From Streptosporangium pseudovulgare (GTDB lineage Bacteria > Actinomycetota > Actinomycetes > Streptosporangiales > Streptosporangiaceae), in NCBI RefSeq assembly GCF_014648055.1, contig NZ_BMQJ01000021.1, forward strand, positions 1 through 64,000: a stretch of DNA of 64,000 bases, in the 5' to 3' direction. This document shows, piece after piece, positions 24,851-34,478 of this stretch (position 1 is the first letter of the stretch; each line of letters starts with the position of its first letter). A program made the position numbers and the translations under genes. The notes beneath the pieces are model-generated. The model ran no database searches and had not been told where the DNA came from. It saw only the letters and a program-made list of their open reading frames with translations.

Positions 24851-25396
24851 ATGGCTGAATTTCTCACCGACATCAAGGAGATCCGCGCCAGGGCCCGCCA
24901 GGAGATCGACAAGGGGCCGATCACGTCCGCCTACGGCGCCGACCTTCCGCGGGTGATCCAGGTGTGCAACGAGGCGCTGGCCACGGAGCTGGTCTGCGTG
25001 CTCCGATACAAGCGGCACTACTACACCGCCACCGGGATCTACGCGGAGCCGGTGGCCGCGGAGTTCCTGGAGCACGCGGGGGAGGAGCAGGAGCACGCCG
25101 ACCGCCTCGCCCAGCGCATCGTGCAGCTCGGCGGCGAACCGGACTTCAACCCCGAGACGCTGACCCTGCGCTCGCACGCCGAGTACGACGACAGCCTCGA
25201 CCTCGTCGAAATGATCAAGGAGGACCTGGTGGCCGAGCGGGTCGCCATCGCCTCCTACACCGAGATCGTCCAGTGGCTCGGCGACCGGGACGTGACCACC
25301 CGGCGCGTCTTCGAGGACCTCCTCGCCCAGGAGGAGGAGCACGCCGACGACCTCAAGGGCCTGCTGGAGAGGCTTCCCGCCGCGCTCGGGAACTGA
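24851..25396 (+). CDS. Ferritin-like diiron protein (bacterioferritin/Dps-like)
   Basis: The 181-residue four-helix protein carries two paired diiron half-sites: Glu46 (ALATELVC) with E79-x-x-H82 (EEQEHAD), and Glu129 (LVAERVA) with ExxH at 161-164 (EEEHAD). This is the full ferroxidase ligand set of bacterioferritin-type proteins, which store iron and consume H2O2 or O2. No haem-binding Met is obvious. An AGAGGAAG ribosome-binding site precedes the ATG. It is followed by a clear terminator, so it is a single-gene unit. Confidence 0.9.
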   Translation: MAEFLTDIKEIRARARQEIDKGPITSAYGADLPRVIQVCNEALATELVCVLRYKRHYYTATGIYAEPVAAEFLEHAGEEQEHADRLAQRIVQLGGEPDFNPETLTLRSHAEYDDSLDLVEMIKEDLVAERVAIASYTEIVQWLGDRDVTTRRVFEDLLAQEEEHADDLKGLLERLPAALGN

Positions 25397-25816
25397 GCCG
25401 CGCCCCGCGAGGGGGCTGAAAAGCCGAGAGTACGGCGCCGCGCCCGGGGACCGAGGCGCGCCGCCGCGCGGGTCGGGGACGTCACGGACGTCCCCGGCCC
25501 GCTTCCCGCTGCCCGGCATCGCCCGCCGGGGCCGCCCCTCCCGTGTCCCACGCCGTTTCGGGCGGGCCGCTTCCGGCGCGTCGCGAGCTTGGGAGGGCCG
25601 CTTCCGGCGCGTTGCGTGGCCTTGGGTGTCGAAGGACGACGACCACAACGCGGTATCGCCGTTGATTCCACCGGTAAATTTCCGGCTCCATCCATAAATC
25701 AAACGCCACGATTAACTATTTCTCGTTATCGCAGAAAGTGGCCGGGTATCTGGTGACCGGCGGTTTAGAAGATGTGTGGCGCATTAATAGGATGAAATGT
25801 CCAGAAAGGACTAATC
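25397..25816. other. 420-bp non-coding region between the ferritin-like and repeat-protein genes
   Basis: The first half is GC-rich and holds a terminator (25474-25496) and an 18-bp direct repeat, GGGCCGCTTCCGGCGCGT at 25564-25581 and 25595-25612. The last about 180 nt are unusually AT-rich for this genome and probably carry the promoter and regulatory sites of the secreted-protein gene at 25817. I could not assign -35/-10 boxes with confidence, and found no convincing gene. Confidence 0.6.
25474..25496 (+). terminator. Terminator of the ferritin-like gene
   Basis: CGGGGACGT (25474-25482), loop CACGG, ACGTCCCCG (25488-25496): a perfect 9-bp stem 77 nt after the stop codon. Confidence 0.65.
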
Positions 25817-26620
25817 ATGAGTTCTTCGGTGGGCACAATGGCGAAGCTGTCGCTCGCCGCCCTGGGCACCGCCCTCCTCGCCGTGCCGGGGGGCGTCTGC
25901 CGGGCGGACACCACCGGGTCCACGACAGGGGAACCGGTCGCCGGCGTCCGGGCCCCCGGCGTCCACGGTCCCGGCGTCCACGGTCCCGGCGTCCACGGTC
26001 CCGGCGTCCACGGGTCGAGCGCCCGGGGCCCCGGCGCGCACGGCTCCGGCACCCGGCGGGACGACGCCGCGTTCCGGCAGGACGGGGCGGCCTCCGGACG
26101 GCAGGGCGGGACGCATTCCGAGCGGCGGGGCAGGGCCTCGGCCGAGCGGCAGGACGCGTCGCGACGGCACGCCGTACCGAGGCGTCAGGCCGCCGCGCCG
26201 CAGCGGGGCGAGGACGCGTCCACCTCCGAGGATGCGGCCGGCAACGGGCGGGGGCGGTTCACCGGGCGGGAGGCCGTGGGCCGCAGCCGTGCGGGGAGGA
26301 TGGCGGCGTCGAGGAATCGCGGCGGGCAGGCTCCGTCCAGGCAGAGCCAGGCGCAGGCGGCCCCCTCCTCCGGACAGGGGGGGAGCGCGGCCGGGCCGGA
26401 CCGGGCCGAGGCCCGCCCGGCGGTGCCCTTCGCCGACAGGTTCGGCCCGCACGGCAAGTACGGCCCGGACAACACCTTCAACCCCACCGGCAAGGTCAAC
26501 CGGCGGCTCAAGTACGGGCCGTTCCTCACCTGGCCGGTCCTCTGCGGCACGGCGGACGACTCCATGGGGTGCATGACCCAGTTCGTCCCCGAACTGGGCA
26601 CCGGAACGCCGAAGCAGTGA
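25817..26620 (+). CDS. Secreted low-complexity protein with pentapeptide repeats and a conserved-looking C-terminal module
   Basis: The 267-residue protein begins with a signal peptide (MAKLSLAALGTALLAVPGG after a short leader). A long Arg/Gly/Ala/Ser-rich, probably disordered region follows, with four perfect PGVHG repeats near residues 47-66. The last about 65 residues are compositionally normal (FADRFGPHGKYGPDNTFNP..., KYGPFLTWPVLCGTADDSMGC) and contain two Cys that could form a disulfide. I do not recognise the family. GAAAGGA lies 6 nt before the ATG; an in-frame ATG at 25838 is possible. The upstream region is AT-rich, suggesting strong regulation. A wall-associated or signalling role is speculation. 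Confidence 0.7.
   Translation: MSSSVGTMAKLSLAALGTALLAVPGGVCRADTTGSTTGEPVAGVRAPGVHGPGVHGPGVHGPGVHGSSARGPGAHGSGTRRDDAAFRQDGAASGRQGGTHSERRGRASAERQDASRRHAVPRRQAAAPQRGEDASTSEDAAGNGRGRFTGREAVGRSRAGRMAASRNRGGQAPSRQSQAQAAPSSGQGGSAAGPDRAEARPAVPFADRFGPHGKYGPDNTFNPTGKVNRRLKYGPFLTWPVLCGTADDSMGCMTQFVPELGTGTPKQ
25955..26014 (+). repeat. 15-bp tandem repeat encoding PGVHG, four copies
   Basis: CCCGGCGTCCACGGT occurs at 25955-25969, 25970-25984 and 25985-25999, and with one change at 26000-26014. Near-perfect DNA identity implies recent slippage expansion. Confidence 0.9.
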
Positions 26621-26622
26621 GG

Positions 26623-26652
26623 GCCCGGCGGGCTCCGGTGAGTCCGCCGGGC
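26623..26652. terminator. Bidirectional hairpin between the secreted-protein gene and the racemase
   Basis: GCCCGGCGG (26623-26631) and CCGCCGGGC (26644-26652) form a perfect 9-bp stem just after the stop codon, between convergent genes. Confidence 0.65.
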
Positions 26653-26683
26653 TTCCGGGGAGGGCACCGGGGCGCCCGCCGGG

Positions 26684-27784
26684 TCAGAGCGGGATCCACT
26701 CCGTGGAGACGGTGACCTCGTCCAGGACGCCGGGCAGCGGGTCGACGCCGATGCCCGGACCGGTGGGGACGTCGAGGTGACCGTCGCGCAACTCGAACGG
26801 GGCGGTGACGTCGGTGGCGAAGTAGCGGCGCGAGGCGGAGGTGTCGCCCGGCAGGGTGAAGCCGGGCAGCGCGGCCAGGGCGAGGTTGGCGGCGCGGCCG
26901 ACGCCGGTCTCCAGCATCCCGCCGCACCACAGCGTCACCCCGTGGGCGCGGGCCAGGTCGTGGATGCGGCGGGCCTCGAGATAGCCGCCCACCCGGCCGG
27001 GCTTGACGTTGATGATCGAGCACGCGCCCAGGGAGATGGCGGCGGCGGCGTGCCGGGCCGACTCGATCGACTCGTCCAGGCAGATCGGGGTGGCGATCCG
27101 CCGGGCGAGCCGGGCGTGCTGCACCATGTCGTCGTCGGCCAGCGGCTGCTCGACGAGCAGCAGGCCGAAGGCGTCGAGCGCGGCCAGCCGGGGGGCGTCG
27201 CCGAGGCTGTAGGCGGCGTTGGCGTCGACCTGCAGGAGCAGGTCGGGGCCGAACCGCTCGCGCACGGCCCGCACCGGCTCCACGTCCCAGCCCGGCTGGA
27301 TCTTCAGCTTGACCCGGACGTACCCCTCGTCGAGGTAGCCCGCCACGGTGTCGAGCAGCTCCGGGACCGAGTCCATGATGCCGACCGACACGCCGCAGGG
27401 CACCCGGTCGCGGGAGGCGCCGAGGAACGAGCCGAGGGATCGCCCCGAGGCGCGGAGCGACGCGTCCAGCACGGCGGTCTCCAGGGCGGCCTTGGCCATG
27501 CGGTGGCCCTTGAACGGCTCCATCGCCCGGTTGACGGCCTCGGCGTCGGCGTGCGCGGGCAGGGCGGGGATCAGGAAGCGGCGCAGCGCGTCGGCGGCGC
27601 CGTCCACGTACTCGGAGGAGTACAGCGGCTCCGACATGGCCACGCACTCGCCCCAGCCCTCGGCGTCGGGGGTGACGACTCGCACGAGCAGCACGTCGCG
27701 CTCGGTCTCCGTGCCGAACGAGGTGCGGAACGGCGCCACCAGCGGCATCGCGATCCGCCGCAGCTCGATTCCGGTGATCTTCAT
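26684..27784 (-). CDS. Enolase-superfamily N-acylamino-acid racemase / o-succinylbenzoate synthase
   Basis: The 366-residue enzyme is of the MLE subgroup. The catalytic KxK is Lys159/Lys161 (VRVKLKI), the metal ligands are Asp187 (QVDANA), Glu212 (VEQPL) and Asp237 (CLDES), and the opposing base is Lys261 (INVKPGRVGG). The sequence is of the NSAR/OSBS type, which in different bacteria is either MenC or an N-succinylamino-acid racemase. Directly upstream is a COG3375 acyltransferase, the partner found with NSAR in the Geobacillus D- to L-amino-acid pathway, and no other menaquinone genes are nearby, so NSAR is favoured. The ATG at 27784 lies 31 nt after the partner gene's stop. Confidence 0.85.
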   Translation of the reverse strand: MKITGIELRRIAMPLVAPFRTSFGTETERDVLLVRVVTPDAEGWGECVAMSEPLYSSEYVDGAADALRRFLIPALPAHADAEAVNRAMEPFKGHRMAKAALETAVLDASLRASGRSLGSFLGASRDRVPCGVSVGIMDSVPELLDTVAGYLDEGYVRVKLKIQPGWDVEPVRAVRERFGPDLLLQVDANAAYSLGDAPRLAALDAFGLLLVEQPLADDDMVQHARLARRIATPICLDESIESARHAAAAISLGACSIINVKPGRVGGYLEARRIHDLARAHGVTLWCGGMLETGVGRAANLALAALPGFTLPGDTSASRRYFATDVTAPFELRDGHLDVPTGPGIGVDPLPGVLDEVTVSTEWIPL

Positions 27785-27815
27785 GGTGTGCGGCCCGCGC
27801 CGCCTCTCCTCTCAC

Positions 27816-28664
27816 TCATGATCCGAGCCGTTCCAGCGGCCCGGGCCGTTCCACGACGTATCCGGCCCGGCGGTCGAAGCCGGTGACCAGGGCGCCCTCC
27901 GCCAGCAGCCCGCCCAGCACCTCCCGTACGGCGTGCCGCCACGCCCGGGCCGCGTCCGGGTCGGCCCGGCGCAGCGCCTCGACGTCCTCGGGCACCGCCA
28001 CCAGGACGGTACGGGCCCCGGCCCAGGCCCCGGCCGGGACCGGCGACGGCAGGCCCTCCAGGACGGCCAGGCCGGTCACCGCGTCCGCGGGCACCTCCGG
28101 GACGTACGGCTCGCCCCGCGCGGCGGCCAGCACGCGCGGCTCCGAAAGGTGCCACACGGCGAGCAGCCGGTCCGACTCGTCCCCGGCGTTGATCGCGTCG
28201 TCCATGGCCCCGTAGAACGACGGCAGGTACTCCTCGGCGTGGGCGCCGAGTTTGGCCAGGTTGAAGTGGGCGTTGCGGCGCACCAGCGGGTCGTAGGTCC
28301 AGGTGACGCGGTCCAGGCCCCGCTCCAGCGCCCAGGCGCGCTGGTGCAGCTTCAGCGCGAGGCCGGCGCCGCGGCCGGGGAGGGCGCCGGTGACGTGGGA
28401 GTGCAGGGCCCGGCCGATCGGGGCGGCCAGGAACGCCACCGACGCCCCTGCCAGCCGCCCGCCCTGGTAGGCGCCCGCGACGTAGTTGCCCGCGTGCGAC
28501 AGCGCCCGCATCAGCTCCACCGTGATCGGCCGGTTGCCCGGATCGGGGCGCCAGATCGCGTCGAACAGCCGTACGGCGTCCTCGAACTCCCCGACGTCGC
28601 GCAGCTCGCGCACGTCGAGGCCGCCCCCATCACCCGTGCCGACCCCCGTGACCAGCGCGCTCAC
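27816..28664 (-). CDS. COG3375 GNAT-like acyltransferase, probable D-amino-acid N-succinyltransferase
   Basis: The 282-residue protein matches the COG3375 family (VRLFDAIWRPDPGNRPITVELMRALSHAGNYVAGAY in parts; PIGRALHSHVTGALPGRGAGLALKLHQRAWAL; VTWTYDPLVRRNAHFNLAKLGA). These are diverged GNAT proteins with a C-terminal extension. In Geobacillus a member N-succinylates D-amino acids so that NSAR can invert them. It is in one transcription unit with the racemase. The start is uncertain: the GTG at 28664 gives the family's usual length, but the GGAGG there is immediately adjacent; a GTG at 28613 is an alternative. Confidence 0.75.
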   Translation of the reverse strand: MSALVTGVGTGDGGGLDVRELRDVGEFEDAVRLFDAIWRPDPGNRPITVELMRALSHAGNYVAGAYQGGRLAGASVAFLAAPIGRALHSHVTGALPGRGAGLALKLHQRAWALERGLDRVTWTYDPLVRRNAHFNLAKLGAHAEEYLPSFYGAMDDAINAGDESDRLLAVWHLSEPRVLAAARGEPYVPEVPADAVTGLAVLEGLPSPVPAGAWAGARTVLVAVPEDVEALRRADPDAARAWRHAVREVLGGLLAEGALVTGFDRRAGYVVERPGPLERLGS

Positions 28665-28768
28665 CTCCCTCAAGGGAGCGTAGCGCGGGTTCCCGGCGCC
28701 GGTCCCTACGCCGTCTCCGGAGCCTCGCCCCGCGCCGTCCCGGCCCGCCGTCCCGACGCCCCGGCCGC

Positions 28769-29161
28769 CTACTCCGGCTCCGGCCGGTCCGGCGCTTCCT
28801 CCCGGTCCGGTACGGCGCCGGGGTGGGCGGCGAGGAACCGGTCGAGCACCTCCTCCGGGACGCGGCCCCGGACCGGCACCTCCAGGCCCTGCTCGCGGGC
28901 CCACTCGCGGACGTCGGTGGTGGTGTGCCCGCGCAGGCGGACGGGGGAGTCGGCGGGCCGCCGCGCCCGCGACGCCTGCCTGACCTCCCGGGAGCTCTCC
29001 AGGACCTTCTCGATCAGGCCGAGGGCCTCGCGCAGCCGCCGCTGGTTGTCGTCGGACAGGTCGATGGCGAAGGTCCGGTTCAGCAGGGAGAACTCCCGCC
29101 TCGCCACGTCGGTGCCCTCGGAGTGGTCGAGGTCGTCGACCAGGATCACCTTCTGCGCCAC
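28769..29161 (-). CDS. lsr2: Lsr2 nucleoid-associated protein
   Basis: The 130-residue H-NS-like xenogeneic silencer has the N-terminal dimerisation domain (AQKVILVDDLDHSEGTD, FSLLNRTFAIDLSDDN) and the C-terminal DNA-binding domain with the AT-hook-like RGR (VREWAREQGLEVPVRGRVPEEV). It bridges AT-rich DNA and silences acquired or conditionally expressed loci. The GTG at 29161 is supported by GGAAAGG. The region between the domains is Arg/Asp-rich, and a charged tail ends in EAPDRPEPE. It lies 104 nt upstream of the acyltransferase gene and may be a paralogue of a main chromosomal lsr2. Confidence 0.92.
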   Translation of the reverse strand: MAQKVILVDDLDHSEGTDVARREFSLLNRTFAIDLSDDNQRRLREALGLIEKVLESSREVRQASRARRPADSPVRLRGHTTTDVREWAREQGLEVPVRGRVPEEVLDRFLAAHPGAVPDREEAPDRPEPE

Positions 29162-29480
29162 GGCCGGCCCCTTTCCGGTGAGCTGCGTTCCGTCTCGGTC
29201 ACGAGCGGGCATCATGCCGCGCCCCGCGGGGCCGTTCACGCACTTGACGGGCTCTTTGCCGCTCCCTGACCCGTTGGCGGGTAGCCTCCCTGGACGTCCC
29301 GTACGGCCGGAGCGGGCGTGCCGTACCAGAGGGGCGGCTCTCTGGGGCTCCCGGACGGCGATGAAGGAAAGTTACAGGATTCTCACAACGTCTGGAGATT
29401 ATTGACGTCCCTCGCGGGGCGACCATAGGGTCCGGTCAACCCCGGCTATCCCGGCCACGTAAGCCCCAACGGAGTGGTTC
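29162..29480. other. 319-bp divergent regulatory region between lsr2 and the second Opp operon
   Basis: No gene is apparent. The half next to the Opp operon is relatively AT-rich (about 29360-29440) and carries the promoter at 29402-29431. The lsr2-proximal half is GC-rich with no clear signals. Confidence 0.6.
29402..29431 (+). promoter_or_regulatory. Promoter of the second Opp operon
   Basis: TTGACG (29402-29407), an 18-bp spacer and TAGGGT (29426-29431) match the actinobacterial housekeeping consensus, predicting a start near 29438 and a 43-nt leader. Confidence 0.55.
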
Positions 29481-31301
29481 ATGAAGCGACTAGCGGCCGT
29501 AGCGGCACTGCTCGGCCTCGCCGCCGTCACGGCGTGCAGCGGCAACACCGGAGACAAGTCCGCCGCGGGCGGCGCCGGCGGGGGTGGTGGCCTCTACACC
29601 ACGATCGACGGCAACAAGCCCGGCCTCGACGTCAACGGCCCGTTCAACCCGTGGAGCCCCAAGGGCAACGCGTTCGCCGGCTACAACGTCATGAAGCTCG
29701 CCTGGACGAAGAACCACCTGACCGACCCGAACCAGTTCTACCCGGGCATCGCGGCGAGCTGGGAGATCGCGCCGGACAACTCCTCGATCACCCTGCACCT
29801 GCAGCCGAACAACAAGTGGTCCGACGGCAAGCCGGTCACCGCCGAGGACGTCAAGTTCTCCATCGCCCTCGCCTACACCCAGGGCAGCACCGCCTTCGCC
29901 ATCACCCCGGGCGCGGCCGGCGCGGCCTCCGAGGTCGAGGTGGTCGACGACAAGACCGTCAAGATCACCCAGGACATGGAGAACCCCAGCGTCACGTTCG
30001 TGCGCGGCGTCATGGACAGTGCGGTCGTGCCCAAGCACGTCTGGGAGAGCGTGCTGCCCGCCGACTTCTGGGACAAGCTCAAGGCCGCCCGCGGCGAGGG
30101 CGCCGACGCCGACAAGGCCCGCGAGGAGATCACCGCGCTGGCGGAGAAGGTCCTCGCCTTCGCCCCGCCCAAGGACGTCTCCGCCGGCCCCTACACGCTG
30201 GAGCGGATGAACCCCGGCGAGGCGCTGCTGGTCAAGAACAAGAACTTCTACAACGCCGCGAACGTCGGCCCCGACCAGGTCAAGCTGCTCAACTACACCG
30301 GCAACGAGCAGATCTGGAACTACCTCATCGCCGGCAAGCTCGACAGCGCGCCGTTCACCGCGGTGCCCACCGACGTGATGAAGCGCATCTCCGCCACGCC
30401 CGGCAACGGCGTCGTCAAGGGCTTCTCCCCGGTGGCGCTGGGCCTGGCGTTCAACCAGTCCAAGAAGCCCTACGACAACGTCCACGTGCGGCGCGGCCTG
30501 GCCTACCTGATCAACCGCGACGAGATCACCAAGATCGCCTCTCCCGAGGGCGGCACCCCGGCCGTCACCACCACCGGCATCCACCAGAAGCCCGCCGCCG
30601 ACTGGCTCGGCGACGAGCTCGGCAAGCTGGAGCCCTACAAGCTGGACGTGGCCAAGGCGGAGGAGGAGTTCAAGGAGGCCGGCCTCAAGAAGGAGGGCGG
30701 CAAGTGGACGCTGCCCGACGGCAAGCCGTGGAAGTTCACCATCAACGTCCCGGCGCCGTTCTCCGACTGGGTCTCCGGCGCCAAGGCGATCACCAGCCAG
30801 CTCAACGCGGCCGGCATCGACGCCGAGGTCCTGAGCGTCGCCGACTACCCGATCTACCTGGAGGAGCTCGCGGCCGGCAAGTACGACGTCGGGTTCTGGC
30901 TGATCGCCCTCGGGCCCGCGCCGTACAACATCTTCCAGCGCCTCTACGGTGCCTCCAACGGCTGGTCGGTCCTCGGCGGCAAGGTCAAGCACGCCGAGCC
31001 CGGCAAGAACGGCAACTGGATGGGCGGCCCGGAGACCATCGAGGTCGACGGCGAGAAGATCAATCCCGGTGAGCTGACCGCCAAGCTGAACTCGGTCTCC
31101 GGTGACGAGCAGAAGGCCATCGTCGGCAAGCTCGCCAAGGCGGCCAACCAGGACCTGCCGGTGGTCCAGCTCTGGGACTACGTCAACACCCAGTTCGTCA
31201 ACACCAACCGTTTCACCGGCTTCCCGGAGAACGAGAGTGACCTGCTCCGCCAGCCCGCCGGCGTGTGGATCCAGCTCGGCATGGTCAAGAAGAAGCAGTA
31301 A
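29481..31301 (+). CDS. Solute-binding lipoprotein of an Opp-type ABC importer (SBP family 5)
   Basis: The 606-residue protein has a lipoprotein signal (lipobox VTAC, Cys about 19). WSDGKPVTAEDVKFSIALAY and VHVRRGLAYLINRDEITKIA are family-5 signatures. It is Lys-rich compared with its neighbours. FNPWSPKGNAFAGYNVMKLAW near the N-terminus recalls the saccharide-binding branch of family 5. It heads the operon SBP-B-C-D-F-GNAT and lies close to namZ-murQ, so muropeptides or MurNAc-containing sugars are plausible ligands (inference). GGAG lies 6 nt before the ATG. Confidence 0.92.
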   Translation: MKRLAAVAALLGLAAVTACSGNTGDKSAAGGAGGGGGLYTTIDGNKPGLDVNGPFNPWSPKGNAFAGYNVMKLAWTKNHLTDPNQFYPGIAASWEIAPDNSSITLHLQPNNKWSDGKPVTAEDVKFSIALAYTQGSTAFAITPGAAGAASEVEVVDDKTVKITQDMENPSVTFVRGVMDSAVVPKHVWESVLPADFWDKLKAARGEGADADKAREEITALAEKVLAFAPPKDVSAGPYTLERMNPGEALLVKNKNFYNAANVGPDQVKLLNYTGNEQIWNYLIAGKLDSAPFTAVPTDVMKRISATPGNGVVKGFSPVALGLAFNQSKKPYDNVHVRRGLAYLINRDEITKIASPEGGTPAVTTTGIHQKPAADWLGDELGKLEPYKLDVAKAEEEFKEAGLKKEGGKWTLPDGKPWKFTINVPAPFSDWVSGAKAITSQLNAAGIDAEVLSVADYPIYLEELAAGKYDVGFWLIALGPAPYNIFQRLYGASNGWSVLGGKVKHAEPGKNGNWMGGPETIEVDGEKINPGELTAKLNSVSGDEQKAIVGKLAKAANQDLPVVQLWDYVNTQFVNTNRFTGFPENESDLLRQPAGVWIQLGMVKKKQ

Positions 31302-31304
31302 CGC

Positions 31305-32312
31305 ATGACGGTGCTCATCCGACGGCTCGCGGGTCACCTGGCCCGCGGGCTCGTCATGATCCTGGTCGTCACCACGGTCAGCTTCTTCGTCATCCGCAGC
31401 GTCCCCGGCGACCCCATGGCCGCCAAGTACGAGAAGCTGGTCGAGCAGGGCATGTCCCCCGAGGCCGCGCAGCGGGCCGTCGAGGTCCTCTACGGCTTCG
31501 CCCCGTCGGGCGGCCTGTGGCAGCAGTACGTGGACTACATGACCGGCCTGCTCCGCCTCGACCTCGGCCAGTCGCTCACCGTCCCCGGCGTGGGCGTGTC
31601 CACCGTGCTGTTCTCCGCGGCGAAGTGGACGATCCTGCCCGTGCTGGCCGGCACGCTGCTGAGCTTCCTGGTCGGCGTCGTCCTCGGCGTCTACGCCGCG
31701 ATCCGCCGCTCCGGCAAGCTCGGCGACGCCCTGGCGATCTCCGGGTCGCTGCTGCACGGCGTCCCGCAGTACGTGCTCGCGCTGCTGCTGATGGCGGTCT
31801 TCACCACCCTGATCCCGATCCTGCCGGCGGGCGGCACCGCCGACATCATGTACGAGCCGGGCCTCAACGCCGGCTACATCGGCTCGCTGATCCAGTACGC
31901 CACGCTGCCGGTGCTGACCTACGCGCTGGCCTCCTACGGCGGCTGGATCCTGGCGATGAAGTCGAGCGTGGTCACCGTGCTCGGCGACGACTTCATCCTC
32001 GCCGCCGAACTGCGCGGCATGAAGCGCGGCATCGTCTTCCGCTACATCGCCCGCAACGCGATCCTGCCGCTGTTCACGATCCTGGCCCTGTCGCTGGGCA
32101 TGCTGTTCGGCGGCGCGATCTTCATCGAGCGGATCTTCAACTACCCCGGCCTGGGGCTGATGCTCATCGACAGCATCACCAACCGTGACTACGCCCTGAT
32201 GGGCGGGGCGTTCCTGCTGATCACCGGGGCGATCATCGTCGCGAACATCGTGGCCGACCTGTTCTACACCGTCATCGACCCGCGGGTGCGCAGCGGCGAG
32301 GGGGCCCCATGA
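31305..32312 (+). CDS. Opp-type ABC transporter permease (DppB type)
   Basis: The 335-residue permease starts only 3 nt after the binding-protein stop. It has the N-terminal anchor (RGLVMILVVTTVSFFVIRSVPGDPM), about six membrane segments, the EAA loop ILAAELRGMKRGIVFRYIARNAILPL and the C-terminal end LFYTVIDPRVRSGEG. It forms the channel with the next gene's product, whose start overlaps its stop (ATGA). Confidence 0.93.
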   Translation: MTVLIRRLAGHLARGLVMILVVTTVSFFVIRSVPGDPMAAKYEKLVEQGMSPEAAQRAVEVLYGFAPSGGLWQQYVDYMTGLLRLDLGQSLTVPGVGVSTVLFSAAKWTILPVLAGTLLSFLVGVVLGVYAAIRRSGKLGDALAISGSLLHGVPQYVLALLLMAVFTTLIPILPAGGTADIMYEPGLNAGYIGSLIQYATLPVLTYALASYGGWILAMKSSVVTVLGDDFILAAELRGMKRGIVFRYIARNAILPLFTILALSLGMLFGGAIFIERIFNYPGLGLMLIDSITNRDYALMGGAFLLITGAIIVANIVADLFYTVIDPRVRSGEGAP

Positions 32313-33241
32313 CAGCGCAGACCATCACGGCGGCCAGCGGCGCCGCGGGCGGCGCCGGTCCGGGCACCGGACGCGCGGCCCTGCGCCGCAACTTCTGGCG
32401 CGGAGTCTGGCGGGTGCTACGGCGCAAGCCCAGCCGCATGCTCGGCGCGGTCATCGTGGCCGGGTTCGCACTCATGGGCGTGTTCGGGCCGATGTTCTAC
32501 CCCGACCACCTGCCCCGCGACACCGCCGCGCTGTACGCGCCGCCGAGCTGGGAGCACCCCTTCGGCACCGACTTCGAGGGCACCGACGTGCTCGCGCTGC
32601 TCATCACCGGGTCGCGCTACGTCCTGCTGACCGCCCTGGTCACCGCCGTCATCACGGTGGTGCTCGGCGCGGCGATCGGCCTGTTCGCCGGGTTCCGGCG
32701 CGGCCGCTGGGACACCGTGCTCATGCGGATCACCGACATGAAGCTCACCATCCCCGGCCTGCCGCTGCTGCTGGTGCTGTCCACGGTGTGGAAGTTCACC
32801 AGCGCCCTCGAGATGGGCCTGGTGCTCGGCCTGCTCGGCTGGGGCGGCGTGGCGCGGGCGGTGCGCTCGCAGACCCTGTCGCTGCGCGAGCGCGGCTTCA
32901 TCGAGGCCGCCCGCGGCCTCGGGCTGTCCACCACGCACATCATCGGCCGCGAGCTGCTGCCCAGCATGGCCCCCTTCATCGCGATGAACATGCTCATCTC
33001 CGTCACCGGCGCGGTGTACGCCCAGGTCGGCCTGTTCTTCCTGGGCGTGCTGCCGTTCGACGCCAACAACTGGGGCGTGATGCTCAACCTCGCGGTGTTC
33101 GGGGGAGGGGCGATGTCGTCGCCGGCCGCGCTGCCGTACCTCATGGCGCCGCTGCTGGCGATCCTGCTGCTCACCCTGGGCATCGTGCTCGTCGTCGACG
33201 CGATGGACGAGATCTTCAACCCCCGCCTGCGTGAGGAGTGA
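32309..33241 (+). CDS. Opp-type ABC transporter permease (DppC type)
   Basis: The 310-residue permease has a 35-residue cytosolic N-terminus and HPFGTDFEGTDVLALLITGSRYVLLTAL in parts, the DppC signature after TM1. The EAA loop is GFIEAARGLGLSTTHIIGRELLPSMAPF. A Gly/Ala-rich hydrophobic C-terminal half replaces the usual LSFLGLG with LFFLGVLPFDANNWG, as seen in saccharide-type Opp systems. It is translationally coupled to the DppB-type gene. Confidence 0.92.
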   Translation: MTAQTITAASGAAGGAGPGTGRAALRRNFWRGVWRVLRRKPSRMLGAVIVAGFALMGVFGPMFYPDHLPRDTAALYAPPSWEHPFGTDFEGTDVLALLITGSRYVLLTALVTAVITVVLGAAIGLFAGFRRGRWDTVLMRITDMKLTIPGLPLLLVLSTVWKFTSALEMGLVLGLLGWGGVARAVRSQTLSLRERGFIEAARGLGLSTTHIIGRELLPSMAPFIAMNMLISVTGAVYAQVGLFFLGVLPFDANNWGVMLNLAVFGGGAMSSPAALPYLMAPLLAILLLTLGIVLVVDAMDEIFNPRLREE

Positions 33242-33245
33242 CCGG

Positions 33246-34474
<1,229 letters not shown>

Positions 34475-34478
<4 letters not shown>

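Noticed and set aside
25482..25709. A 75-codon minus-strand frame upstream of the repeat-protein gene
   Set aside because: No ribosome-binding site, no recognisable domain, and it runs over a terminator hairpin and direct repeats.
25955..26014. The 15-bp repeats as a CRISPR-like array
   Set aside because: The units are contiguous without spacers and are in frame within a coding sequence.
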